Assembly (NCBI RefSeq): GCF_020740795.1 | Contig: NC_067305.1 | Span: forward strand, 1,674,001 to 1,738,000 | Length of the DNA: 64,000 nt | Source: Apus apus | Taxonomy: Eukaryota > Chordata > Aves > Apodiformes > Apodidae | Direction of reading: 5' to 3' | Shown here: piece by piece, positions 46,999-58,205 of the stretch | Position numbering within the stretch: the first letter of the stretch is position 1 | How the letters are laid out: the number at the start of each line of letters is the position of its first letter | Position numbers and translations under genes: made by a program | Notes under the pieces: model-generated | Told to the model about the DNA's origin: nothing | Seen by the model: the letters and a program-made list of their open reading frames with translations, nothing else | Database searches by the model: none

Positions 46999-48028
46999 AT
47001 GGAGCTGGCGATGGAGAACCTGGGCAGCCTGCACGGCGTCCCGCACTCGCAGCCCGCCGAGCTGCTGAGCCCGGCGCACGGGCGGCAAGGCTCGCACCGC
47101 AACCTGGTCCCGCACGGCCGGCCCGCGATGGTCTCGGGCATGGCCTCCATCCTGGAGGGGGGAGACTACCGCGCCGAGCACAGCCTGGCCGCCCCGCTGC
47201 ACCCCGCCATGAGCATGTCCTGCGAGTCACCCTCCGGCATGAGCCTGAGCAGCACCTACACCACGCTGACCCCCCTGCAGCACCTGCCGCCCATCTCCAC
47301 CGTCTCGGAGAAGTTCCACCACCCGCACCACCACCACCATCACCACCACCCGCACCAGCGTCTGGCCGGCAACGTGAGCGGCAGCTTCACCCTCATGCGC
47401 GACGAGCGGAGCTTGGCCTCCATGGGCAACATCTACAGCCACTATCCCAAGGACATGCCGGCCATGGGACAGCCCCTCTCGCCCCTGCCCAACGGGCTGG
47501 GCAGCCTGCACAACGCCCAGCAGCCCCTGGCCCCCTACGGTCCGGGGGGCCACCTGCCCAACGAGAAGATGCTCTCGCCCAACGGCTTCGACTCTCACGC
47601 CGCGATGTTGTCCCGGGGCGAGGAGCACCTGGCGCGGGGGCTGGCGGCCCCCAGCTCGGCCATGATGCCACCGCTCAACGGGATGCACCCGCACGGGCAC
47701 CCGCACGCCCAGCCCGGTGGATCCCTCCTGGGCGAACGGGAGCGTCAGGCCTCGGCCACCGGTTCCCAGCCCGGCGGCTCCGGGCAGGTGGAGGAGATCA
47801 ACACCAAGGAGGTGGCTCAGCGGATCACGGCCGAGCTGAAGCGTTACAGCATCCCGCAAGCGATCTTCGCTCAGAGGATCTTGTGCCGCTCCCAGGGGAC
47901 ACTCTCGGACCTGCTGCGGAACCCCAAGCCCTGGAGTAAGCTCAAATCGGGCCGGGAGACTTTCCGGAGGATGTGGAAATGGTTGCAGGAGCCGGAATTT
48001 CAGAGGATGTCGGCGCTCAGGCTGGCAG
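46999..48028 (+). CDS. ONECUT3: ONECUT3-like CUT-homeodomain transcription factor, exon 1 coding part
   Basis: This encodes the N-terminal 343 residues of a ONECUT-family transcription factor, a nuclear DNA-binding protein that recognises ATCGAT/ATTGAT-type sites through a CUT domain plus a divergent homeodomain. Seen in the sequence: ATG inside gccaccATGg; N-terminus MELAMENLGSLHGV; GMASILEGGDYR near residue 48; TYTTLTPLQHLPPISTV near 86; a histidine tract near 106-119; the family block GNVSGSFTLMRDER; and a CUT domain at residues 265-343 (EEINTKEVAQRI to QRMSALRLA). The exon ends gctggcag|gtaggg, a phase-1 donor leaving a split G-- codon, which fits the Ala-Cys-Lys continuation of the family. 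No upstream in-frame ATG exists. The MEL start and RILCRSQ favour ONECUT3; as I recall, ONECUT1 and ONECUT2 have RVLCRSQ. The homeodomain exon is not visible downstream. The family assignment is near certain; the paralogue is likely. Confidence 0.9.
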
Positions 48029-48159
48029 GTAGGGCACGGCGCGGGCTGCTGCCACGGCCGCCCTCCCCACACCTCCGGGCGGGTGGGTCTGGGGGGCTGC
48101 GAACACGCGTGGGGACCCGCGGGAGGTGCCCGGCGGGCTGGGGCTGGGCCGGGTGTTAA

Positions 48160-51100
48160 TCCAGCCGATGTGAAACCTTTAGAAGAAAGGGAAGGAAATA
48201 ATCCGTAAGGCTAATTCCCCCCCCCCCTCGGGCCTGCTCCTGCCACCGGGAAGCGAGGGATCCCAGGCTGAGGGAGCTGGGAGCTGCCCGGTCATCCCCG
48301 CCACAGCCCCGGCTGCGATTTCCCGGTCGGTTTCGCCCACCGAACCGGTCCCTTGTTCCCCGGGGCAGCCTCAGGCTCCGGAGCCGCTCCTGGAGCTCCC
48401 CCGCCGTTGGTTTGGCACCGCCGCTTGGTACCGGAGCCGAGCTCCGGAGAAGCTCCGGTTCGTCCCATCGCTCCCGGGCTGCGGGGCCGGGGATGGGGCG
48501 GGCGGGTTGTGCTCCCTCCGGAGGTCACCGGTTGCCCTCAGGGAGAACGAACGACCCCCGCTCCGTGCCCCCCCCCCCCGGTCCCCGGTCCGCCTGGGGG
48601 ACCGGCTGCTCTTCCGCGGATGAGAAGCGGGGGCAGCGCCGTTCCCCGCGGCCGTTCCCGGGGGGACTTGTTCGGCCTCAGCCCGGCGCTGGGCCGAGGG
48701 TTTGTTTGCTGGAGATACGCGGTTTTTCTGCTCGGCCGCGCAGTGGCCGCGGAGGGCGGGCGGGGGTCGCGGCTCCGCGATCCTCCGCGCTGCGCGGAGG
48801 GAAAGGCCGAGGGATGGCAGAGGGGTCAGCGCCCAAAGGGGACGTGCCCGATCCGACCCACCACGATCCCCCCAGAACACCCGGGACCTCTCCGGTCCTT
48901 CCTTCCTCCCGTTCCTCCGCGCCGGGGCACCGCGGGGCCGAGCGGGAATGGCCGCGGAGTAAAAAAAACACGCGTGTATGATTTTTTTTTTTAAAAGAAG
49001 AAACCCGAGCTCCCCGTGGGTTGGGGCAGAGTCCGACCCGCCGGGCGCTTGGCAAGGCGAGAAGCCAGTCGTTATTTATGGGGGAGAGCAGCGTTCATAT
49101 GTATTTAGTGTAATTCAGTTGCTCTTTAATTAGGGCAGGGTAGTGGCATCTTTTAGTTCCAGTCGATGCCCTATTGAAAAGCAGTTAATAGAATGCAAAT
49201 TGTTCCTTGCTTTACAAGGTTCTGGTAAATAAAGATTTAAACACTGCCGCGATCGGCCGTTTAATGCCCCCGTTGTTGGAGCTAATTGAGCAGCGGGTGG
49301 CTGGCTTCTGACTCGCCAAAATTGGAAATAATAACCATCGTGGTGATGATAAAAATGTGGCCCCGACTTAGGGGAGACTCGGGGAGTCCCTGCCCGCCGG
49401 CCCGGCTCGGCCTCTGGCCCCGCTGCCGTCGCTTCGCTCCTCTTGCGGCGTCGGAGAAGGTTGATTCTCTCCAAAATGTATTTTATTCCCCAGAGCCGAG
49501 TTTTCCTCGGCCCCAGGGGCTCTCTGGCTGCGTTATTTAGGGAAATTCAACCCTCAGATTTTCCTGGGGACGGGGTTTAATCCTTTGTTTTCTGCCAAGA
49601 CAGCAAAAAAACCACCACAACAAACCAAACCGCCAAACCAGCCGCTCCGCCATGAATTCGCCCTCCTTGGACCCGGCTCCCCAAAAGGCCCGTGCAGGGG
49701 ATCAGCCGGGCCAGGATGGTGGGTAGGGGGGTCCCCCCCGGCTTTCCCCGGCCCTGCCGCTTTGTTCCCGGTTCCCGGCCCCGCTCTCGCCCCGCCGGGA
49801 CCCGCTTTCGTTTCGCGTCTCTCTCCGTTTCGCCCACGCGGGCCCGGCCGTGGGGCAGGTTTCAGCCCCTCGGACTCAGCCCCGACCCGGCTGCCTCCAA
49901 AAGGGGCTTCTGTGGGAGGGGGTTTCGGTGGGGTGGGCTGTGCCCGGCTTCCCCCATCGATGCAGCCGAATCTCTCCCAGCCCAGGGCCGCCGATCGAGC
50001 CTGCTCGTCCTCTCAGGCCGCCCCGGGGGAAGGGGTGTGGAGGGGCCCGGAGGGCTGCGACCACCCCCCACCCAAAAGCAGGGAAGGGACCCTTTCCTCC
50101 CCTGGGCAGGGACCGGCTTCTCCTCTTTCAGTGCAGGCATAAAAAACGAGTGTTAGACGGGCGACATGGCCGGGGCGAAGGCTGGTCTTGATCCTGACCC
50201 GGATCCTGATCCTGGTCCTGGTGCTGGTCCTGGTGCTGGTCCCGGTCCCGCCCGGCTGCAGGAGCCCATCGAATGGATTAGTCCGAGTCAGTAAATCGCG
50301 GATCAATAAACAAGCCTGGCCCCTATAAATGGCAATTGCCGCTTTTCTCCTCTTTCCACTCCACTTCCCCCTCTCGCCGCCCCGTCCGCAGATGAACCAT
50401 TAATTATTCAGCAGAGACCCGGGCAGCGCAGCAGCCGGGGGGGGCTGCACCCCCCTTCCCCCCCCCCACCCCCGGCTCCGCTTCCTCGACGGGGCTCCGC
50501 AAAATAGAGGAGTGGGGGTCCCACGGGGAAACATCTGGGCAGCAGCTGGCGGTGCCCGGCCCGTCCCCTCGGGCCATCCATCTCTGCCACCCGTTGTCAC
50601 GGCCGCAGCCCCCACTCCCACGGCCCCCCGCTCCACACACAGCTCTACAAACTTCGTGACCTCCCCCCCCCCCCCCCGCCGAGGTCTGCGAGGGGCCGTG
50701 GGTGCGGGGGGGCTCCAGCCTTGGCACCTTCGGGGGGTCCCTGCACAGCGGAGCGGGACCCACCCCCGTCACCCCAATGTCCTGGGGAAAAGGCATCAGT
50801 TCATTCCCGTGGGATCCTGTAGGAAACGCGGGGGGAGGAATTCCTGCACCCCCACTTCTCCGCAGAGGGTGCCCTCCCACCCTGGGGTACCGTCCCCTCC
50901 TGCCTGAGCCCTCGCCCGTGGAAACCCCCCTGTTCTCGCCACGGATTTCTTCCGACGCTCAGGCCTAGCTAATTCTCTCGTGATTATTTCTCGGGAGGGC
51001 GACAACCCCGTTGTGTCCCTTTCTCGACACGACGGCTCCCGGCTCCCTTCGTCCTGGACTCGAACGAGCGCTTGGCTGACACAAACTCGCGTGTTTTTTT

Positions 51101-51285
51101 CCCCGAGACGCGTGTGACGTGGGTCTGTGGGCAAAATTCACCCACTTGCGTCGAGCGTTTGGGCCGCGCGTGGGACCCTCGGGGGGCAGCGCGGGCCCCG
51201 CTGAGCTCCGCGGTGCCGGGATCGGCTGTTCCTGCCCCAAAAGGGGGGCCGGGGGGTCGTGACCCTGGGCTGAGCCCCCTGGCTG
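48160..51285. other. ONECUT3 intronic CpG-rich DNA with conserved-looking islands at 49060-49345 and 50250-50420
   Basis: 49060-49345 has gtatttagtgtaattcagtt, gctctttaattagggcaggg and ttaatagaatgcaaattgtt. 50250-50420 has GATCAATAAAC (about 50300-50310), ataaatggcaattgccgc and accattaattattcagc. ATCGAT also occurs at 49956. These are likely intronic enhancers or promoter-proximal elements by inference. Confidence 0.5.
50195..50250. repeat. (CCTGGT)n hexamer repeat
   Basis: Degenerate cctgatcctggtcctggtgc units next to an AT-rich island. Confidence 0.75.
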
Positions 51286-51856
51286 CCTTCCTTTCCTTCT
51301 TCTTCATCTTTTCCTTTCCCTTTCCTTCCACCATGTTTCTTTTTCCTTTGGGCTTTTCTCCTCTCGTTTTTCGTTTTACATTTTTTTTTTTGCTTTTCGT
51401 GTTTTGTTTTCGTTTTTTATTTTCGTTTTCTTTATTTTCCCCTTTTGTTTTCATTTTCTATTTTCGTTTTTATTTTCGTTTTTCCTTTCCTTTCCTTTCC
51501 TTTCCTTTCCTTTCCTTTCCTTTCCTTTCCTTTCCTTTCCTTTCCTTTCCTTTCCTTTCCTTTCCTTTCCTTTCCTTTCCTTTCCTTTCCTTCTTTTGTC
51601 TTCCTTCTTTCTTACTTAGTCTATTTCTTTTTCTTTTTGCTTTTCTTTTCCCTTCTCATTTTTCTTTTCCTTCTCCTTTTTCTTTTTTCTTTTTCTTTTT
51701 CTTTCTTTTTCTTTTTCTTTTTCTTTTTCTTTTTCTTTTTCTTTTTCTTTTTCTTTTTCTTTTTCTTTTTCTTTTTCTTTTTCTTTTTCTTTTTCTTTTT
51801 CTTTTCCTTTTCCTTTTCCTTTTTCTTTCTTTTTTTCCTTTTCTCTTTCTTCTTCT

Positions 51857-51888
<32 letters not shown>

Positions 51889-52020
51889 TTCTTCTTCTTC
51901 TTCTTCTTCTTCTTCTTCTTCTTCTTCTTTCTTTTTCTTTCTTCTTGCTATTTTTTCTTTATATTTTCCTTTTTAATTGTTTTTCCTCCTTTTTCTCTTT
52001 CGTTTTTTCTCTCCGGCCTT
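51286..52020. repeat. Long polypyrimidine tract: (TTTCC)n, (TTTTTC)n, (TTC)n
   Basis: About 730 bp almost wholly C/T on the + strand. A (CCTTT) array of about 23 units lies at 51481-51592, (TTTTTC) at about 51680-51800, and (TTC) at about 51848-51930. It begins 3.26 kb after the ONECUT3 exon-1 donor. The 326-codon frame across it is an artefact. Confidence 0.95.
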
Positions 52021-52772
52021 TCTCCCCAGACAAAATCTCTGCCTCAGCGTGAACCGTCATCACTGAAAAAAACCAAACCACCCCACAACCACCTCACAAC
52101 TGGGACCACGATGGTGGGACTGGGCCAAGGCAAATACCCCAGAGCTTTGCCAACGCCAGTAATTAATGCCTCTAATTAATCCTGCGAACTAAGACACCGA
52201 GTTGCCAGAATCAGGGACAAGACTGAGCTGCGGAAAAACCCGGCCAATCTATTTTTTCCTTTCCTTTTTCTTTTATTTCCTTTCCCCCGCAACATTTCAG
52301 CTTCTCTCCAACGACTTTGACCCAACGACGGTTCCTCCCGCGGCTCCGGCCGAAAATCGCGGCGGGTTTCGCTGCTTTCGATCCGCGCGTGTCCGCGGAG
52401 AGACGGGACAAACGAGCCTCGGCGGAGGGGGAGGTTTGTAGGTGGGAGACAGGATCATTCCAGAATATTTCGAGAATATTTTGCTGCCGTAAAATGGGGC
52501 AAAACGGGAATTTGGGGCGAGAGGCGCCCAGCGCCTCCTTCCCTGCGCGGGAGGGAAACACCCAGGAAGGAATAAGAGAAACAAGCTTTAGACATTTTTT
52601 TTTCTTAAGTTGTTGTTATTAATATTTTATATTATATTACATAGCTATTATTTTTTTTAACACGCTGATCACAGGCAGCTTCCTCCGCCGGCGCGGATCC
52701 TCCCGCAGGGAGCAGCCATCGCCGGATCAGCTTGTTCCGCGGGGGCAGCTGCTCCGCTCCGCGCCTCGCTCC
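52021..52772. other. Intronic AT-rich islands at 52125-52210 and 52420-52670
   Basis: Contains gtaattaatgcctctaatta, tcgagaatattttgctgccg, and ttgttgttattaatatttta followed by atattatattacatagc. Candidate regulatory DNA. Confidence 0.4.
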
Positions 52773-53075
52773 GCACATCCCCGCGCTACGAGCAGTACCG
52801 CACATCCCCGCACATCCCCGCACATCCCCGCACATCCCCGCGCTACGAGCAGTACCGCACATCCCCGCACATCCCCGCACATCCCCGCGCTACGAGCAGT
52901 ACCGCGCATCCCCGCACACCCCCGCGCATCCCCGCACATCCCCACACATCCCCGCACATCCCCATACACCCCCGCACATCCCCACACACCCCCGCGCATC
53001 CCCGCACCCCGCTCCGCACATCCCCGCGCCCCGCACAGCCCCGCCCCGCGCCCCGCGCCCCGCACCGCGCCCTTA
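52773..53075. repeat. 10-bp CpG-rich minisatellite with 47/57-bp higher-order unit
   Basis: Copies of catccccgca interrupted three times by gctacgagcagtaccg, starting at 52785, 52842 and 52889. The spacings differ by exactly one 10-bp unit. Confidence 0.92.
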
Positions 53076-54242
53076 TCAGCGCGGCGGGGCCGCCTCCTCC
53101 CTCCGCCCGCGGCTGTTTTTTCTGTTTGCTCCTAATCTGCGCGTCAGAAGGGGCCAATAAAACCTCCCGGCGGTTAAATATTAAATCGGGTCCCCCCCGC
53201 CCCCTCCAGGAGGAAATAACCTCCCTCCCTGCGGGGCAGCAGCTCCGGGTGCCACCCACCCGTGGCCGTGGGGTCCTGCTCCCCCAAGCTCCCCCCACGG
53301 GGCTTCACCCCTCGCCTGCCCAGAAGGGAACCCCCCAAGTCCAACCCCGGGGCCTTTCCTGCCACCACCTCATTTATATTTCTTTTTGGTGCCCATTTTA
53401 GGTGGGTTTTTGTTGGTTTTGTGTTGGGTTTTTTTTCCCCTTCCTTTCTTTTTCTGGGCGTCAAATGTGGGGCTGAGATATTTATTCTTTTCCCCTCTTG
53501 TCCTGTCAATCGCCGCTGAAACCATAAGGGAGAGATAACAGAGAAGAGAAAACTCTCGGAGTGACCTTTGAATCAATTTGAAAAACCTCATTTAACTGAT
53601 AAGTCTTGAAAGGCCCAGAACTAATTTGAAAATACATCTATTAAAATCTCATTGCCGCTGCCTTGGGAGCTGCTGGGAAGGGTGTGAGAGGCGACTTCCC
53701 GGGGTCGGGGGAGCTGGGAGAGCAGGTTTAAAACCCTGCTCAACAAAGAGATTTTGCAGAACTTCCCGCCCCAAAGAGGGGGCTTAAAACCAGGAGAGAA
53801 AATAAGAATATTAAAAGGGGATAAAAAAAAAACACAACCCAACACCCCGACATATCAAAACTCAAACCCCGGTGTTTCTTCCCCAGCTGGTGGGGAAATG
53901 GGAGATTTATGGCATTTTCCTGCTTTAACCAGGCGTGGAGTCTGGGGTGGCAGACAGAATATTGGATTTTGTTTTCATTATGATCATAATTTTGTTTTGT
54001 TTAGTTTTTAATTTCTTCAGAAAACAAACCCGATATTTTCTCATCCTGCCCAGAGCCGGTTGCAGGGGCTGTGGCTCTGGGGGAGGGCAGCTCTGAGTGT
54101 GTGTTTGTGTGTTTGTGTGTGTGTGTGTGTCCCTTTCAGGAGCAGCAAATGGTAAAACTGGGGACAAACCCGGGCTTTTCCAAAGGGAAGGATGGTGAAG
54201 GCAGGAGGGGACCAGAGGCAGGTCCCGGTGCTGGTTTTCCTC
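53076..54242. other. Intronic DNA with islands at 53110-53195 and 53500-54050
   Basis: The first has ggccaataaaacctcccggc and gttaaatattaaatcggg. The second has gaatcaatttgaaaaacctc and ttttcattatgatcataatt. Composition suggests conserved regulatory elements. Confidence 0.4.
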
Positions 54243-54648
54243 CCTGGGAACATCCCGCTCTGTCCTGGGAACATCCCACCCTGCCCTGGGATCATCCCAC
54301 CCTGCCCTGGGAACATCCCACCCTGCCCTGGGATCATCCCACCCTGCCCTGGGATCATCCCACCCCGTCCTGGGAACATCCCACCCTGCCCTGGGATCAT
54401 CCCACTCTGTCCTGGGAACATCCCACCCTGCCCTGGGATCATCCCACCCTGTCCTGGGATCATCCCACCTTGCCCTGGGAACATCCCACTCTGTCCTGGG
54501 AACATCCCACCCTGCCCTGGGATCATCCCACCCTGCCCTGGGAACATCCCACTCTGTCCTGGGAACATCCCACCCTGCCCTGGGATCATCCCACCCTGCC
54601 CTGGGAACATCCCACCCTGCCCTGGGAACATCCCACCCTGTCCTGGAG
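54243..54648. repeat. 21-bp minisatellite
   Basis: About 19 copies of ctgggaacatcccaccctgc-type units alternating with the ctgggatcatccc variant. Because 21 is divisible by three, frames stay open as heptapeptide repeats on both strands. Confidence 0.95.
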
Positions 54649-57600
54649 CAAGGAACCCACCCTGGGTGCAGTGGAGCCAGAAATCCCCTTGGGAAGCCTC
54701 CCAGGACGTGGGTCTCCTCGGGTGAAGCCTTCACTGGGTCCATGGTTGGGTCACTTGGTCCCACCAACCAAAAAAATCAGGTGAAAAATAAAAAGCAAAG
54801 CCCACCAGAACCTGGCTGGGAAGGGCTGGGGCTTCCCAGCCCGGGGTGGGGGGGTTGGACACCCAACATTTCCTGCTCCACAACTAGGGGTGCAGTTTGA
54901 GGGGTGCTGCTAACTTGGGATGGGATATTTCCCACGGGAATTGCTGCCTCCCTGGCCGTGGCAGGAGCTGGACCTGTCACCTCCCAGCACCTCGTTGGCT
55001 GTGGGGGAAGAGTTTTCCCCCTTTTCTGCCTGATTCCCTGAGGTTTCTTGGAAAGGTTTGGGCAGAGGGAGCTCAGCACCCTGGGTCCAGATGCAGGCAT
55101 GAGGCAGCTTTGATCTGCCCTCACCCCACGTCCACCCACCAGCACAGCTCTGCCTGGGATCTACCTGGGATGTGTCCCATCACCTCTGGATGTGTCCCAT
55201 CAACCCAGGATGGATGTGTCCCATCACCTCTGGATGTGTCCCATCCACCTGGGATATGTCCCTTCAATTTGGAATGGATGTGTCCCATCAACCTGGGATG
55301 GATGGTGTCCCATCATCTCTGGATGTGTCCCATCCATCTGGGATGTGTCCCATCAATTTGGAATGGGTGTGTCCCATCCACCTGGGATGGATGTGTCCCA
55401 TCAATTTGGAATGGATGTGTCCCATCAACCTAGGATGGATGTGTCCCATCACCCCTAGACATGTCCATCAACCTCGGATGGACTCTTGGCCACTGCCCTC
55501 CTGCACAGCACCAATGGCAGTGCAGAGGGGCTGGGATCAGCCCCTGGCTTTCAAAACTGCCCCAAAAGGGAAAATGGATCCCAAAAATGTTCTCCTCCTT
55601 CAAATCCATCCTCAGCCAAAAGCTGAGCTGGGTGGGTGTGCTGGAACTAGGGTGCTGAGGGGCTGGTGAGGAGCTGGCAGCAGGTTTGGCAGCCAAGTGC
55701 ATTTATTCCTGGCTGCCTGCAGGACCATGGCCACGGAGAGGCAAGAATTTGCTGAATAACTGGAAATTCAAGTCTCTTGGTAGTTCCTTGCATGATGTAG
55801 AGCTTCTCCAGCAAGACTGAAGCCAGGACGGGGTTGGACGAGGAAAATAGGTGATGGGTTTTCCAAACATCTGAGATTGTTAGAAGATAGGGAAAGAAAA
55901 AGGCAACCTGGATTGGCTGGTGCTGGGAGGAGGGGGCAGGACACCTAAAAAATAAAGACCCAGTGTTAAAATCGAGACACGGGGAGGATTTAAGGAATGA
56001 CCTTAATAATTCTGTCTTCACATAGATAAAAACTGATTATCTTTGTTAGGAACTGGCACCGTCGCTCCAAGCACTGGTGGTTTCTGCTGAGAAGGTCCAG
56101 AAGTGATTTCCAAGGGGTTAAGTGGAGTTTGAGGTGTTTCACAGGTGGGGAAGTTCAGGCGCAGAGAGGAGAATGATTTGCTGGAGCAAAAGTGGGGCTG
56201 GAGGTGGCACATGGTGAGCAGAGATGGACCCCATAGACCTCCTGGATGGGTGGGATGTGATGGGCAGGGGCTGTGATGGGCAGGGCTGCAGGGAGGATCC
56301 TGCCATTCCCCAGCCCCATCTCAGTTTTTTGTCCCCTCGTTGTGGATCAGGGATGCTCCTTTCCTTTGCCTTCTCAACCCATGGATTTGGTCTCCAAGCT
56401 TTGGCACCTCAGCACCTTGTTGCTCCAACCAAGCTGTGTCCCAGTTTCCTCCCCGCGGGAGCTGTGAGCTCAGTTTGGGGAGCTGGGGGGGGATCTGCTG
56501 CTGGGGGGTGGCAGATGCCACCAGTGCTGTCCTGTGTCCCTGTTGGGTGACCTGGACCCGTCATCCTGGCAAGGTTCTGCATTTCTGTGATTGTTCCTCC
56601 TCTTTTTCTGTTCCCAAAACCAAGGTGTAGCCATCACCAAGCAGGAGTGACCCCATCAGGGTCCAGGAAACCTTGTCACCCCTGGCAGGAGAGGTGGGGG
56701 GGGGGACGACGGACACTTGTCTCTGCCCAGAAAACCCTGTTGTGGGAACCTTCCAAAGGAGGAGCAGGGGCTGGATGTGGGAAGGCACTGGCTGGGACTG
56801 GTTGTCATCTCCTCACTTGAGGAGCAGAGAGGAAAGCTCTGAGAAAAAGGGGAAAGAAAACCAAATTGCAGCTTTTTTTCTGCTGCTGGCACAGGTGGCA
56901 GGGACTGGCCCAGCTCTGCTGAGCACAGGGCTTGGCAGGGGGAGGCAGGAAGGGGAGTGGGGGCTGCTGCTCTCCCACCCAGGAGAACCGAGGTCTCCTA
57001 CTCTTGGCCTGACTCCTGAGAGCCCTAAATATTGAGGACTGGTGGGTTTGGGGGGTGCTGGGAGGGCTCAGGGTGTGGCACAGCTTGGCAGGGCACAGCT
57101 GGCAACCCGGGGGGGTCACGTTTGGCTGTTGGGGAGCCCAAAAAACCCCAAAGTGGACCGAGATCAGGAGAAACACCTCATGCCAAAGTGTTCTTCAAAG
57201 GGCTGTGAAGGAGGGAGCTGAGAGCCACAGCCAGGCTGGCTCTGGCCACCAGAAAATGTCCCAAGTGCCACCATCCAGCTGAGGGAACACAAGCTGTGAC
57301 TTGGCTGTGGCTTGATGGGGTGGAACACCCCCAAAAAAATCCCTCCGTGCCTCAGTTTCCCCGTGCATGGGGTTGATTCCCAGAGGGTCTGGAGACACCA
57401 GTAGCAGGTTGTTAAAGCCGAGGACCCACAGCAAAGGCCAAACCCTCACACGGGAGGAGGAGCTCCCAGGAGCCCCTGGTGGGAGCCACTCTGCCCTCAG
57501 CTGATAAGGAGCAGGTAACGAGCTAACTCGTTATTCCAGGAGGGATAACACTGGGACTGGGCTGGGAGCTGCTGATGGGTGATGGTATCAGGGGCTGACA

Positions 57601-57929
57601 GAGATCTCAGCAGCTCTGCTCTGCTGCTGGTGGAGCATCCAAGCCCCCCGAGGTGGTGCTGGGACAATGCTGCCCATCCCATCCTTCCCAATTTCTTTGA
57701 AGATCTGGTCCTACTCTTCTTTGTTCCATCTTCTGAGGTTCCCTTGGACCTGGCACCTCCCTGGGTAAATTATAAGCTGGGGGGGGGGGGCGGGGGGTGT
57801 TTTGCTCAGGGGTTGCTCGGGGGCTGGACCTGCAGCTGCTCCAGTTTGGCTTGAACGTGATGCTGAAAAAAATGGTGGTGTCAGTGCTGGGGGGGTTGTG
57901 CTTCCGAAGCTCCTCCCCCGGGACAGGGG
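54649..57929. other. Intronic non-coding DNA, nothing recognised outside the minisatellite
   Basis: CpG-poor sequence with short accidental frames. 57500-57555 carries a small motif-rich patch (gctgataaggagcaggtaac). The G-run at 57780-57796 is notable only as a simple repeat. Confidence 0.4.
55163..55455. repeat. Degenerate minisatellite (ggatgtgtcccatca)
   Basis: Around thirteen units of 20-25 bp, alternating cacctctggatgtgtcccat and aatttggaatggatgtgtcc types. Confidence 0.9.
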
Positions 57930-58205
57930 GATCCCTTCCCCATCTGCCTCTCAGATTTGGGGGGCCCCTTCCCTATCTTCCTCCCAAATTTGGGGGGTTC
58001 CCCTTCCCCATCTGCCTCCCAACTTTGGGGTGTCCCCCTTCCTCATCTGCCTCCCAGATTTAGGGGGTTCCCCTTCCCCATCTGCCTCCCAACTTTGGGG
58101 TGTCCCCCTTCCTCATCTGCCTCCCAGATTTAGGGGGTTCCCCTTCCCCATCTGCCTCCCAAATTTGGGGGGTGTCCCCTTCCTCATCTGCCTTCCAACT
58201 TTGAG
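57930..58205. repeat. 35-bp tandem repeat with exact 70-bp duplication
   Basis: About eight units containing ctgcctcccaactttggggt or cagatttagggggttcccct. Two consecutive 70-bp blocks near 58011 and 58081 look identical. Confidence 0.93.

Larger units (their letters stand above)
39200..53100. promoter_or_regulatory. Broad CpG-rich domain around ONECUT3 exon 1
   Basis: CpG dinucleotides are frequent from about 39.2 to 53.1 kb, densest at 40.4-42.1, 43.3-44.3, 46.5-49.0 and 49.7-50.9 kb. They are sparse in the flanking DNA. Such multi-kilobase CpG-rich domains mark unmethylated, Polycomb-bound developmental genes. Edges were judged by eye. Confidence 0.6.

Noticed and set aside
46351..48072. 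Long minus-strand frames (46351-47202 and 47227-48072) opposite ONECUT3 exon 1
   Set aside because: Shadow frames caused by high GC content of the exon; no recognisable protein.
48029..48159. In-frame continuation of the ONECUT3 frame to a stop at 48159
   Set aside because: The family's conserved exon boundary and a consensus donor at 48029 show this is intron read-through; the extra residues have no family match.
51072..52052. 326-codon frame rich in Phe and Leu resembling membrane segments
   Set aside because: It is the translation of polypyrimidine microsatellites (TTTCC, TTTTTC, TTC).
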